Below are positions 33,747 through 42,777 of a stretch of 56,276 nt of DNA, in pieces; positions within the stretch are counted from its first letter, which is position 1; each line of letters opens with the position of its first letter. The translations under genes were made by a program, and so were the position numbers. The notes beneath the pieces are model-generated. The model worked only from the letters and a program-made list of their open reading frames with translations. It ran no database searches and was not told the origin of the DNA. The DNA comes from Eubacterium sp. (lineage in GTDB: Bacteria > Bacillota > Clostridia > Oscillospirales > Acutalibacteraceae): positions 1 through 56,276 of the forward strand of contig JAFSTE010000002.1 of the NCBI GenBank assembly GCA_017450645.1, read 5' to 3'.

Positions 33747-33873
33747 AGTTTTTCTCCTTAAATATTTATAGAACTATTATATATAAACATTTTATTAAAT
33801 TCAACCCTCTTGACTTTTTTAGTACCAAATATTAGTATATTATATGGATAAAATCTGATAACGGAGAGATTAT

Positions 33874-34614
33874 ATGGAATATATCATTTCTATTATGCGA
33901 TATGTCGCACCCGTAGCGGCGGCGTTTATACTGCTTACCTGTATTATATCGCTGTTTCGCAACAGACCGCGACTGCACCGCCTTGCAAGATTAGTTGACC
34001 AGAGCGACGGCACTATAACCGACATCGACCACTGGGAAACATCTATCGGTAAAAGTAAGTCAAACGACATCGTTTTGCCGTTCGAGTCGGTTTCGCGTTT
34101 TCACGCAGTTATTGCAAAAAAACGCAGGGACTGGACCGTTTGTGACACCTCGGAGCGCGCCGCAGGCGTAGTGCTTAACGGCGAGCAGATTGAGGGCAGC
34201 GCGGTTATAGAAAACGGCGACATAATTAAAATAGGCACCGTTGAGCTTAAGTTCGAGTGCGACGAGGCGCTGTCGGCGCAGACAAGACAGCAGATGCGCT
34301 CCGTTGCAATTCCGACACCGCAGACCGTAGCATACGGCGTGCTTGTTGATATTAAGACAAAGCGCCCCGTTTACCTTAAAAAGCAGGATGTGCTTATCGG
34401 TCGCGGCAACGACTGCGATATTCAGCTTATGTCGCAGGCGGTAAGCTCGCACCACGCAAGGATACACCGCACCTCGAGAGGTTGGGCTATGAGCGACCTC
34501 GACTCGCACAACGGCACTAAGCTAAACGGCAGGTACATCACTCAGCCGCAGCTTATTTTCGACGAGGATATGCTCACCTTCGGCGACAAGGTGTTCATTT
34601 TCTACGAAAGGTAG
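33874..34614 (+). CDS. Membrane-anchored protein with two FHA domains
   Basis: 246 residues. One N-terminal helix (VAPVAAAFILLTCIISLF, about 11-28) is followed by two phosphothreonine-binding FHA domains: SIGKSKSNDIVLPFESVSRFH (about 52-72, in part) and LIGRGNDCDIQLMSQAVSSHHARIH (about 173-197, in part) with DLDSHNGTKLNG after it. It heads the operon FHA / FtsW-RodA / PBP, a layout also known in actinobacteria. It probably links Ser/Thr phosphorylation to cell-wall synthesis. No kinase or phosphatase gene is in the window. Confidence 0.82.
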   Translation: MEYIISIMRYVAPVAAAFILLTCIISLFRNRPRLHRLARLVDQSDGTITDIDHWETSIGKSKSNDIVLPFESVSRFHAVIAKKRRDWTVCDTSERAAGVVLNGEQIEGSAVIENGDIIKIGTVELKFECDEALSAQTRQQMRSVAIPTPQTVAYGVLVDIKTKRPVYLKKQDVLIGRGNDCDIQLMSQAVSSHHARIHRTSRGWAMSDLDSHNGTKLNGRYITQPQLIFDEDMLTFGDKVFIFYER

Positions 34615-34624
34615 GGGGGATTAT

Positions 34625-35893
34625 ATGGCTTCTAAAATAAAAAAAGCTCCAAGAATAAAGCCTGTAAATAATTTCCTTTTACTTTTTGTTTTATCGGGCT
34701 TTCAGATTGTGACGGGCTTTATCGCCGCTTCGTGCGGGGAGGAGTTCGAGTTTAAGGCTATACTCGCGCTCTTATGCCTTGTTGCAACAGAATGGGTATA
34801 TTTAATAGTATTTTACACGATTTTTCACCGCAGGAATTTTGAGCTTGAGCTAATAGCGTTTTTCCTGTCGGGCGTAGGGCTTGTAACCATAGGCAGCGTA
34901 CAGCCCGAGTCCGCGTTTAAGCAGTACTTTATGGTGCTTGTTGGACTTATAGCGTTTATATTCCTTGTGTTCCTTATGGGGCATGTTGATTTTTGTATGA
35001 AAATCCGTTGGATTGTTGCGGGCGCGTCGGTACTGCTTCTGCTTGTTAATATTGTAATCGCGCGTGCAACAAACGGCGCGAGGAACTGGGTAACAATCGG
35101 CGGCGTCACCTTCCAGCCCTCCGAGTTTGTTAAGGTTGCGTTTATCTTTGTAGGCGCGGCGACGCTCGAAAAAATACAGACCTCTAAAAACATCCTCGCC
35201 TATATCATATACTCGCTTATATGCGTAGGCTCGCTTATCATAATTAAGGACTTCGGCACGGCGCTGATATTCTTTATGACCTTCCTTGTAATCGCGTTTA
35301 TGAACTCGGGCGATATTAAAACGGTAGGTCTTGCGGTGGCTTCCGCGATAATGGGCGGCGCTATCGTACTTAAGTATAAATCGTATGTTATGCGGCGCTT
35401 TGCGGTATACCGCCATGTGTGGGATTTTCCGTACGACCAGGGTATGCAGCAGACAAGAGTGCTTGTGGGTATTGCAAGCGGCGGTCTGTTCGGCGTAGGT
35501 ATCGGCAACGGCTATGTGCGCTATGTTTATGCGCCTATATCCGATAGTATTTTCGGCGTTATATGCGAGGAATGGGGCTTTATTTTCGGTATTATGCTCG
35601 TGCTCTCGTTCGTGTGTATTGCGGTGTCCGCGCTCGTTAACTCAATTGCGGCGCGCTCGAGCGCATACGCTATCGCGGCGGTGGCAGGCGCTACAATGCT
35701 TTTGTTCCAGTGCGCTCTTAACATCTTCGGCATTACGGATATTCTTCCGCTTACGGGCGTTACAATCCCGTTCGTAAGCCTCGGCGGTTCGTCTATGATG
35801 AGCTGCTGGGCGGTGCTCGCGTTTATCAAGGCATCGGATGTAAGAACCTACAACTACCTTTCCGTAAGGAAAAAGGGAGGTGCGGCTAAGTAA
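34625..35893 (+). CDS. FtsW/RodA/SpoVE-family SEDS glycosyltransferase
   Basis: 422 residues with about ten membrane helices. SEDS proteins polymerise lipid II into glycan strands together with a partner PBP. Seen: ARNWVTIGGVTFQPSEFVKV (about 156-175), with the conserved FQPSE; DFGTALIFF (about 205-213); and the C-terminal LPLTGVTIPFVSLGGSSM (about 376-393). The gene overlaps the PBP start codon by 1 bp (TAATG), strong support for a SEDS-PBP pair. Whether it is FtsW-, RodA- or SpoVE-like cannot be settled from sequence alone. Confidence 0.9.
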   Translation: MASKIKKAPRIKPVNNFLLLFVLSGFQIVTGFIAASCGEEFEFKAILALLCLVATEWVYLIVFYTIFHRRNFELELIAFFLSGVGLVTIGSVQPESAFKQYFMVLVGLIAFIFLVFLMGHVDFCMKIRWIVAGASVLLLLVNIVIARATNGARNWVTIGGVTFQPSEFVKVAFIFVGAATLEKIQTSKNILAYIIYSLICVGSLIIIKDFGTALIFFMTFLVIAFMNSGDIKTVGLAVASAIMGGAIVLKYKSYVMRRFAVYRHVWDFPYDQGMQQTRVLVGIASGGLFGVGIGNGYVRYVYAPISDSIFGVICEEWGFIFGIMLVLSFVCIAVSALVNSIAARSSAYAIAAVAGATMLLFQCALNIFGITDILPLTGVTIPFVSLGGSSMMSCWAVLAFIKASDVRTYNYLSVRKKGGAAK

Positions 35894-37275
35894 TGAAAAT
35901 GATTGCTAAAAGAGGTATTTTCCTCTGGATTTTATCGGCTCTCTTTGTTGCGGGAATAATCTTTCTTACCGTATCGTTTGTTACTAACGGCTCCGAGTGG
36001 GCGATGAAAAGATACAACCACCACCTTTATTCTGACGGCGAGCTTATCGGCGCGGGTACGATTTACGACTGCAGGGGCAAGGTGCTTGCACAGACCGTTG
36101 ACGGCAAGCGCAAGTATTCAGACTACTCCACTACAAGAAAATCTACGCTTCATATTATCGGCGACCCGAAGAACTTTATTTCAACCGGCGTTCAGTCGGT
36201 GTTCGAGCCTAAGCTTACGGGCTATAATATTATGTTCGGCGTGTATAATATTGCACGCTACGGCAAGGGCAACGATATGAAGCTGACTATAAACAGCAGA
36301 ATCTGTAACAAGGCGTACGAAGCGCTCGACGGCAGAAAAGGCACTATCGGTATAGTTAACTACAAAACCGGCGACATCGTTTGTGCGGTGTCCTCGCCGT
36401 CATACGATGTAAACAATGTGCCCGATAATCTCGAAACAAGCGAGTATTACGAGGGCGTGTACATCAACCGTCTGCTTACCGCGCACTATGTACCCGGCTC
36501 AACCTTTAAAATAGTTACCGCTATTTGCGCTATCGAAAACATCCCCGATATTTACGAGCGCGAGTGGGAGTGCAACGGCAGCTTTACGCCCAAAGAGGGT
36601 GTTGATATCTACTGTAACGCCGACCACGGCGACAGCATTAACTTTAAAAACGCGTTTGCAAAAAGCTGTAACTCCGCGTTTGCTCAGATTGCAATCGAGC
36701 TCGGCGGCAGGAAGCTTGAAGCGACTGCCAAAAGGCTCGGTATCGGCACACCCGTTACCGTAAGCGGCGCGATGAAGTCGTACGAAGGCACAGTTAAGTG
36801 CAAAAAGGCTGCCGACGACCTGCTCGGCTGGACGGGTATCGGTCAGGGCGACACAAGGATTGCGCCCATCACTATGCTACGCATTGTCAGTGCTATTCCA
36901 AACGGCGGCGAGGCTGTATCGTTTAACATAGTTGACGACTTTGCAAACCAGGCGGGCAAGGCGCTTAACATCACCCTGCCGACTAACAAAGTTAAACTTA
37001 TGGAAGCTGACACCGCAGCGCAGATTAAGGATATGATGCGCTACAATGTTGAGGAGCAGTACGGCGATTACAATTACGAGGGACTTAACCTCTGCGCTAA
37101 GAGCGGTACGGCTCAGATTGACTCAAACGACGACCACAATATCGCGTGGTTTACGGGCTTTATGGACGACGAAGACAACCCGTACGCATTTGTAGTGGTT
37201 GTAGAAAACGGCAACTCGGGCAGCCAGACCGCAGGTCCGATTGCTAACCGCATCCTGCAAGCATTAGTTGACTAA
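35893..37275 (+). CDS. Class B penicillin-binding protein (transpeptidase)
   Basis: 460 residues, short for class B PBPs because the N-terminal dimerisation region is small. One N-terminal helix (GIFLWILSALFVAGIIFLTV). Active-site motifs are present: SxxK in PGSTFKIV (about 201-208), SxN in KSCNSAFAQ (about 257-265) and KSG in CAKSGTAQ (about 400-407). It cross-links peptidoglycan and pairs with the SEDS protein upstream. The GWTGIGQGDTRIAPITML stretch is a typical PbpA feature. Confidence 0.9.
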   Translation: MKMIAKRGIFLWILSALFVAGIIFLTVSFVTNGSEWAMKRYNHHLYSDGELIGAGTIYDCRGKVLAQTVDGKRKYSDYSTTRKSTLHIIGDPKNFISTGVQSVFEPKLTGYNIMFGVYNIARYGKGNDMKLTINSRICNKAYEALDGRKGTIGIVNYKTGDIVCAVSSPSYDVNNVPDNLETSEYYEGVYINRLLTAHYVPGSTFKIVTAICAIENIPDIYEREWECNGSFTPKEGVDIYCNADHGDSINFKNAFAKSCNSAFAQIAIELGGRKLEATAKRLGIGTPVTVSGAMKSYEGTVKCKKAADDLLGWTGIGQGDTRIAPITMLRIVSAIPNGGEAVSFNIVDDFANQAGKALNITLPTNKVKLMEADTAAQIKDMMRYNVEEQYGDYNYEGLNLCAKSGTAQIDSNDDHNIAWFTGFMDDEDNPYAFVVVVENGNSGSQTAGPIANRILQALVD

Positions 37276-37283
37276 TGCTTTTG

Positions 37284-37405
37284 CAATTATGAATTATAAA
37301 TTATGAATTATAAATTTCGGGAGGGCTTCGCCCTCACCCATTATAATTGGGTGTGGGCAACGCCCACCATTAATTCATAATTAATCATTCTTAATTCATA
37401 ATTTT
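37284..37405. repeat. AT-rich MITE-like palindromic element
   Basis: The left arm (37284-37315) repeats AATTATGAATTATAAATT, and the right arm (37369-37405) is its imperfect inverted copy (ATTAATTCATAATTAAT and a second unit). Between them three small hairpins follow in line: GAGGGCTTCGCCCTC, ACCCATTATAATTGGGT and TGGGCAACGCCCA. No ORF. It follows the PBP stop codon directly. Confidence 0.75.
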
Positions 37406-37439
37406 AAAAAGTTCTGCATATTATTACTCAGGTGATAAT

Positions 37440-37916
37440 ATGCAGGTTATAACATTTAAGGCAAAGCCAAAAACGATTTTCGGTCTTATTCTCGCGGCGG
37501 TGGGTATATTCGTAATACTTATGACCTTTGTGTCAAACCATAACGGCAAGGCGCAGACCGCTTCGGCGCAAAAAATAAGCTGCGCTACCGACGAGGAGCG
37601 CGTTAACTACCTGACCTCGCTGGGCTGGGAGTTCGGCTCGCTTCGCGAAAAGGTTATAACTATCCCCGCGGATTTTAATAAGGTTTACCAAAACTATAAC
37701 GCTATTCAGAAAAAGCAGGGCTTTGATTTAGAGCCCTACAAGGGCAAAACCGCCTCGCTTTATACCTATAATATATCAAACTACAAGGGTAACGATAACG
37801 TTATAGCTAACCTTATCGTGTGCGACGGCGTGCTGATTGGCGCTGATTTGTGCGACCCGTCGGCTAAGGACGGGTTTCTGACAGGGCTTACAAAAAATGA
37901 AAATGCAACGACTTGA
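37440..37916 (+). CDS. DUF4830-like membrane-anchored protein
   Basis: 158 residues. One N-terminal helix (IFGLILAAVGIFVILMTFV, about 14-32), then an extracellular domain with YLTSLGWEFGSLREKVITIP (about 58-77), VYQNYNAIQKKQGFDLEPYKG (about 83-102, in part) and VCDGVLIGADLCDPSAKDGF near the end, matching the DUF4830 pattern. Function unknown. Its 3' end overlaps the pseudouridine-synthase start by 20 bp, so the two are probably co-translated. Confidence 0.75.
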   Translation: MQVITFKAKPKTIFGLILAAVGIFVILMTFVSNHNGKAQTASAQKISCATDEERVNYLTSLGWEFGSLREKVITIPADFNKVYQNYNAIQKKQGFDLEPYKGKTASLYTYNISNYKGNDNVIANLIVCDGVLIGADLCDPSAKDGFLTGLTKNENATT

Positions 37917-38619
37917 CAAACTGATTTCCGCAAAACTCAATATTTCGCGCTCACAGGCAAAAACTATGATTAAAACAGGCAGTGTTACTATAAACGGCAC
38001 TGCCGTTTTGTCGTGTGACGAGAAGTGCGGCGACACCGACGAGGTGCGCGTTGACGGAAGGTTAATCAGTAACGACGAGTTCGTGTATATTATGCTCAAT
38101 AAGCCGAAGGACGTAATATGTGCAAGCGACGGCAAGGGCGAAAAAACTGTTGTTGACCTTGTGCCCGACGACCTGAGGGTCAAGGGACTCTTCCCTGCCG
38201 GCAGGCTCGACAAAGACACGACGGGCTTTGCGCTAATTACGAACGACGGCGAGTTCGCGCACAATATATTAAGCCCGAAGCACCATATCGAAAAGACATA
38301 TATCGCAACGCTCGACAAGCCGATAACCGACGCCGTTATCGCCGACTTCGAGGGCGGAATGACTCTCGGCGAGGAAAAGCTGAAAAGCGCAAAATTAACT
38401 CCGCTCAACCCCGATAAGACCGAAGCCGAGGTCGTAATCAGCCAGGGAATTTACCACCAGATTAAGCGTATGTTTAAAAAACACGGCTTAACCGTACTTG
38501 AATTAAGGCGCACCGCAATCGGTAACCTGAAAATTGACGAAAAATTAGCCCCCGGCGAGTGCAGAGCGATAAAAAACGACGAGCTGCAAAAGATACGCGA
38601 CAACAGTCCAGCTACATAA
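37897..38619 (+). CDS. RsuA/RluB-family pseudouridine synthase
   Basis: 240 residues. N-terminal S4 RNA-binding domain (RLDKLISAKLNISRSQAKTM, about 4-23), then the synthase domain with the catalytic Asp in PAGRLDKDTTGFALITNDG (about 103-121). The length and the motif fit small-subunit rRNA synthases of the RsuA type (pseudouridine 516), though RluB/RluE relatives are not excluded. An internal ATG two codons later (37903) is another possible start. Confidence 0.87.
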   Translation: MKMQRLDKLISAKLNISRSQAKTMIKTGSVTINGTAVLSCDEKCGDTDEVRVDGRLISNDEFVYIMLNKPKDVICASDGKGEKTVVDLVPDDLRVKGLFPAGRLDKDTTGFALITNDGEFAHNILSPKHHIEKTYIATLDKPITDAVIADFEGGMTLGEEKLKSAKLTPLNPDKTEAEVVISQGIYHQIKRMFKKHGLTVLELRRTAIGNLKIDEKLAPGECRAIKNDELQKIRDNSPAT

Positions 38620-38712
38620 TCCAAAAGCAAACTTTTGTCACCACTATATCTTGTGGTTTTTGTTTGATTTATGCAAATATAACAAATTTTTTAAATTTTT
38701 TTGTTAAAAAGG

Positions 38713-38760
38713 TTGCAAAAGCATCTAATTGATTGTATAATATTAACAATCACTTAGATG
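38713..38760 (+). promoter_or_regulatory. Promoter overlapped by a long inverted repeat
   Basis: TTGCAA (38713-38718), 17 bp, TATAAT (38736-38741). An inverted repeat CATCTAA-T-TGATTGT (38722-38736) / ACAATCA-C-TTAGATG (38746-38760) centres on the -10 region, and seven T follow. It could be an operator for the PucR-type regulator or a terminator of the preceding gene; both readings are open. Confidence 0.5.
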
Positions 38761-38810
38761 TTTTTTTGTGCATATTTGTATGATGTGAATTGAATTGTGG
38801 AGGTATTTGT

Positions 38811-39896
38811 ATGCCAAACAGACTATTTCAGGGCGTAATCAATCAAATGAGAGATACCACAGACCGCGTAATCGGCGTTGTGGACGAGAGCGGAACCGTT
38901 ATTTCCTGCAGCGAGCTGCCGTTAATCGGCGAGGTTCGCAAGGGCGTTATTGCCGCAGGCGTATTTTCGGGTCAGCCCATTTGTGTTGATTCCTGCACAT
39001 ATAAAGCCTTCGGAAACCCTGCTCACCCCGAGTACGCTGTTTTTGTAGAGGGCACGGACGAAATGGGCAGGAGCTTTGCAAATATTATTGCAGTGTCTCT
39101 TGACCAGATTAAAAGTAATAACGACGAAAAGTTTGACCGCTCAAACTTCGTTAAAAATGTAATTCTCGACAACATTCTGCCGGGCGATATTTATATCAAG
39201 TCGCGCGAGCTGCATTTTAACAACGACGCGTCAAGGGTTGTGTTCCTAATTAGAGTTCTCAACACCACCGATGTTTCGGTATTTGATGTGCTCCAGAACT
39301 TCTTCCCCGACAAGTCGAAGGATTATATCATTAATATTAACGAAAAGGACATCGCTCTTATTAAAGAGGTAAGGTCTAATGTCGACAGCAAGGACCTCGA
39401 AAAGCTCGCTCAGTCAATCTGTGACACGCTTTCGAGCGAATTCTACTGTAACGCGATTGTCGGTATAGGTACCTGCGTTACGGGTATTAAGGAGCTTGCC
39501 GTTTCGTTTAAAGAGGCGCAGGTTGCGCTCGAGGTCGGTAAGGTATTCGATAACGAGCGTAAGATTATCAGCTACGAAAACCTCGGTATCGCAAGACTTA
39601 TCTATCAGCTCCCGACAACGCTGTGCGATATGTTCTTAAAAGAGGTGTTCAAAAAGGGCTCAATCGACTCGCTCGACAGCGAAACGCTCTTTACTATCCA
39701 GAAGTTCTTCGAAAACAACCTTAATGTTTCCGAAACCTCGAGGAAGCTGTTTGTACACAGAAACACGCTTGTTTACCGTCTTGAGAAAATCAAGAAGCTC
39801 ACCGGTCTTGACCTTAGAGAATTTGACGACGCTATCGTATTTAAAGTAGCGCTTATGGTTAACAAGTACCTCAACTCCACACCCGTTAAGTATTAA
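38811..39896 (+). CDS. PucR/CdaR-type transcriptional regulator
   Basis: 361 residues. N-terminal sensor region with RVIGVVDESGTVISCSELP (about 21-39), a central GGDEF-like linker, and a C-terminal PucR helix-turn-helix: NNLNVSETSRKLFVHRNTLV (about 304-323) and YRLEKIKKLTGLDLREFDDA (about 324-343). Start at 38811 is set by GGAGG eight bases upstream. The next gene is putP; in Bacillus the PucR-family PutR activates proline-use genes, so control of putP is a reasonable inference. Ends at a terminator (39898-39926). Confidence 0.82.
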   Translation: MPNRLFQGVINQMRDTTDRVIGVVDESGTVISCSELPLIGEVRKGVIAAGVFSGQPICVDSCTYKAFGNPAHPEYAVFVEGTDEMGRSFANIIAVSLDQIKSNNDEKFDRSNFVKNVILDNILPGDIYIKSRELHFNNDASRVVFLIRVLNTTDVSVFDVLQNFFPDKSKDYIININEKDIALIKEVRSNVDSKDLEKLAQSICDTLSSEFYCNAIVGIGTCVTGIKELAVSFKEAQVALEVGKVFDNERKIISYENLGIARLIYQLPTTLCDMFLKEVFKKGSIDSLDSETLFTIQKFFENNLNVSETSRKLFVHRNTLVYRLEKIKKLTGLDLREFDDAIVFKVALMVNKYLNSTPVKY

Positions 39897-39897
39897 T

Positions 39898-39926
39898 AAG
39901 AGGGCAGCAAGCGCTGCCTTCTTTTT
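39898..39926 (+). terminator. Terminator after the PucR-type gene
   Basis: GGCAGC (39903-39908) and GCTGCC (39913-39918) form the stem core with flanking A/T pairs, followed by CTTTTTG. Confidence 0.7.
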
Positions 39927-40053
39927 GCGTTTATACGCGTTAGGTTTTAAATTAAAAAATGAATTTTTATGCAAAATAATAATTTTATTTGCATTAATTA
40001 TAAATGTATGTTAATATATACAACTGTAATTATTATGTATGGAGGAGAGATTA

Positions 40054-41580
40054 ATGACAAGTTCTCAAATCGGCATTATGATTTCGATTGTTGCATATCT
40101 TGCAATCGTTGTCATAATCGGTGTAATTTTTTCAAAAAGAACCAAGAATGTCGGCGACTTCTATCTCGGCGGTCGTAAGCTTGGTCCGCTCGTAACGGCT
40201 ATGAGCGCGGAGGCATCGGATATGTCAAGCTGGCTGCTGATGGGTCTTCCGGGCGTTGCATACCTAACGGGTGTTGCGGACGCGGGCTGGACAGCAATTG
40301 GTCTTGCGGTTGGTACATACTTCAACTGGCTTATCGTTGCTAAAAAGCTGCGTAACTACTCGGCAAAAATCGGTGCGATTACAATCCCCGACTTTTTCTC
40401 ACAGCGCTATAAGGACGAAAAAAAGGTGCTTATGGCTCTCGCGGCGCTTGTAATTATCATTTTCTTTGTGCCCTACACGGCTTCGGGCTTTGCAGCTTGC
40501 GGTAAACTTTTCGGCACACTGTTCGGCGTTGATTATCATATTGCTATGGTGATTTCGGCAATTATTATTGTCGGCTACACCTCGCTCGGCGGCTTTAACG
40601 CGGCTTCAACAACCGACTTTATTCAGTCGATTATTATGAGTATCGCACTGGGTATTGTGCTTGTATACGGTATTTCGCAGGCAGGCGGTGTAGGCGCTGT
40701 TGCCGATAACGCTAAGTCACTTTCGGGCTATCTCGGTATGTTCAGCACACACGACCCCGAAACAGGTCAGGCTGTAAGCTACGGCTTCCTTACCGTTGTA
40801 TCAACAATGGCTTGGGGTCTCGGCTACTTCGGTATGCCCCATATTCTTCTCAGATTTATGGCTATCGAAAATCCCGATAAGGTTAAGCTTTCACGCCGCG
40901 TTGCAACCGTATGGGTTGTAATTTCAATGGCAGTTGCAGTGCTTATCGGTATCGTAGGTCTCGGCATGGTTAAGAAGGGCAGCCTCGGCGCGCTCGAGGA
41001 CAGCGAAACTATTATCGTACAGATAGCTAACCTTCTTGCAACCCACGGCATTCTTCCTGCACTTATCGCGGGCGTTATCCTTGCAGGTATTCTTGCAAGT
41101 ACGATGTCTACTGCGGACAGCCAGCTCCTCGCTGCTTCTTCATCCGCGAGCGAGAACATTCTCGGCGGTCTGTTTAACCTTAAGCTCAGCGAAACCGCAC
41201 AGATGGTTGTCGCAAGAGTTACACTTATAGTAATCTCGGTTATCGGCGTTATCGTTGCGTGGAACAAGGATTCATCTGTATTCAAAATCGTATCTTTCGC
41301 GTGGGCAGGCTTCGGCGCTGCATTCGGTCCGGTAATGCTTCTCGCACTGTTCTGGAAACGCTCGAACAAGTACGGCGCTATCGCAGGTATGGTAGTCGGC
41401 GGCGCAATGATTTTCATCTGGAAGTTCGTTATCGCTAAGCTCGGCGGCGCGTTCGCAATTTACGAGCTGCTTCCTGCGTTCATCATCGCACTTGTTGTTA
41501 ACGTAATCGTATCGCTCATTACACCCGCTCCCGAAAAGGAGATTACAGACGCCTTCGAGGAAGTCAAAGCAACAAAATAA
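40054..41580 (+). CDS. putP: Sodium/proline symporter
   Basis: 508 residues, about 13 membrane helices, SSS family. The signature AMSAEASDMSSWLLMGLPG (about 48-66) is highly characteristic of PutP. Also seen are the GRKLGPLVTA loop before it and STADSQLLAASSSASENIL (about 353-371), part of the Na+ site. Start at 40054 follows GGAGGAGAGA; an upstream ATG at 40039 lies inside that ribosome site. No proline dehydrogenase is nearby, so uptake may serve osmotic or Stickland-type use. Confidence 0.92.
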   Translation: MTSSQIGIMISIVAYLAIVVIIGVIFSKRTKNVGDFYLGGRKLGPLVTAMSAEASDMSSWLLMGLPGVAYLTGVADAGWTAIGLAVGTYFNWLIVAKKLRNYSAKIGAITIPDFFSQRYKDEKKVLMALAALVIIIFFVPYTASGFAACGKLFGTLFGVDYHIAMVISAIIIVGYTSLGGFNAASTTDFIQSIIMSIALGIVLVYGISQAGGVGAVADNAKSLSGYLGMFSTHDPETGQAVSYGFLTVVSTMAWGLGYFGMPHILLRFMAIENPDKVKLSRRVATVWVVISMAVAVLIGIVGLGMVKKGSLGALEDSETIIVQIANLLATHGILPALIAGVILAGILASTMSTADSQLLAASSSASENILGGLFNLKLSETAQMVVARVTLIVISVIGVIVAWNKDSSVFKIVSFAWAGFGAAFGPVMLLALFWKRSNKYGAIAGMVVGGAMIFIWKFVIAKLGGAFAIYELLPAFIIALVVNVIVSLITPAPEKEITDAFEEVKATK

Positions 41581-41594
41581 AAAACATAATTTAA

Positions 41595-41628
41595 CCCCTG
41601 CAGGACTCTCCTGCAGGGGTGTTTTTTA
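41595..41628. terminator. Bidirectional terminator
   Basis: CCCCTGCAGG (41595-41604), short loop, CCTGCAGGGG (41610-41619), then a T run. It serves putP and the converging secreted-protein gene. Confidence 0.88.
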
Positions 41629-42777
41629 TTATTTTGTTTTAACCTTTTTCTTTGCTGACCAGGAGGAGTAGTAGGTCTTGCCGCTGTACTTGTGGTAAGC
41701 TCTTACTCTTACATAATAAGTCTTCTTTTTCTTAAGGCTTTTAATTGTCTTTGAGGTCGAGGAAGCTCCCTTAACTGTTTTCTTTTTGGAACTGCTCATA
41801 CTCTTTTTGAGCGAGTACTGAATCTGATAACCGTCGCAGTTTGTTGATTTAGCCCACTTTACATAAAATGCCTTTTTCTTAGCGGTAAGCTTAGTTATTT
41901 TTGTTTTAGTCGGGTGAGTAATAGATACAAATGTGTAGTAATAAAAGTTGTATCCGTTATTAACATAATTTTGCGTTGTCGAGCCGTTAAAGCCGTAAAG
42001 CTTAACCTTTTTGCCTTTGTCGTAAAAACTGCCGTTGTAAAACGAGCTGTACGCCTGTATGTTAACATTTTTGCTAAGGATTGTAGCCTTTTGAATACTG
42101 TGGCTTGAAAAAGCAGACGCGCCGATTGAGGCTACTGATTTAGGAATAGTAATGCTTTTTGCAGCGTGCGACAAAAACGCATCGTTATAGATATACTTAA
42201 GATTGTTGTTAAGCGTAATTGTTGAAAGCGAGGTGCAGCCCGAAAAAGCCTCTGCCTCAATATCGGTAAGCGTTGAAGGGAACACAACCTTGGTAAGTGC
42301 GGTGCAGTGGGCAAATGCGTGCGCGCCGATAGTCTTTAACCCCTTTGAGAAGTTAAGCGTTTTCAGCTTTTTCATAGTCTGGAATGCGCCTTCTTCAATC
42401 TCCTCAACGCTTGACGGAATTGTAAGGGTTGTAACATTGCTTGAGCTGCCCTGATAAAACGCGTACTCCTTAATAACCGTTACGGTTGAAGGGATAACAT
42501 ATTCCGTAATCTCGCTAAAGTTTTTTTGAAAAGCCTTTTTGTCGATAACGGTAACGGTATAGCCCTCGATTGTTTCGGGAATATACAGTACGCTTGCACC
42601 GCTGTAATGCTGTGTGTGGTCTACAATTTTTACGGTGCTGCTGTTTATAAATTCGTACTTGTAAAAATCGTCGCCGTCGTTATAGGTGTAAACCGCGTTT
42701 GCGTTAACGCTGACTCCCGCACTGAGAATACTCAGCGCCATAACAACGGACATTATTAAGCTTATTGTTTTTTTCAT
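41629..42777 (-). CDS. Secreted LRR_5/BspA-like protein with FN3-like tail
   Basis: 382 residues. Signal peptide (core LIMSVVMALSILSAGVSV, cut near NANA). Residues about 60-240 are leucine-rich repeats of the BspA type, with repeating IPSTVTVIKEYAFYQG, IPSSVEEIEEGAFQTM, FSKGLKTIGAHAFAHC and FPSTLTDIEAEAFSGC units. The C-terminal FN3-like module GYQIQYSLKKSMS...YYVRVRAYHKYSGKTYYSSWSAKKKVKTK is shared with two other proteins in the window. Likely a surface-exposed binding protein. Own promoter region and GAGAGGA ribosome site. Confidence 0.82.
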   Translation of the reverse strand: MKKTISLIMSVVMALSILSAGVSVNANAVYTYNDGDDFYKYEFINSSTVKIVDHTQHYSGASVLYIPETIEGYTVTVIDKKAFQKNFSEITEYVIPSTVTVIKEYAFYQGSSSNVTTLTIPSSVEEIEEGAFQTMKKLKTLNFSKGLKTIGAHAFAHCTALTKVVFPSTLTDIEAEAFSGCTSLSTITLNNNLKYIYNDAFLSHAAKSITIPKSVASIGASAFSSHSIQKATILSKNVNIQAYSSFYNGSFYDKGKKVKLYGFNGSTTQNYVNNGYNFYYYTFVSITHPTKTKITKLTAKKKAFYVKWAKSTNCDGYQIQYSLKKSMSSSKKKTVKGASSTSKTIKSLKKKKTYYVRVRAYHKYSGKTYYSSWSAKKKVKTK

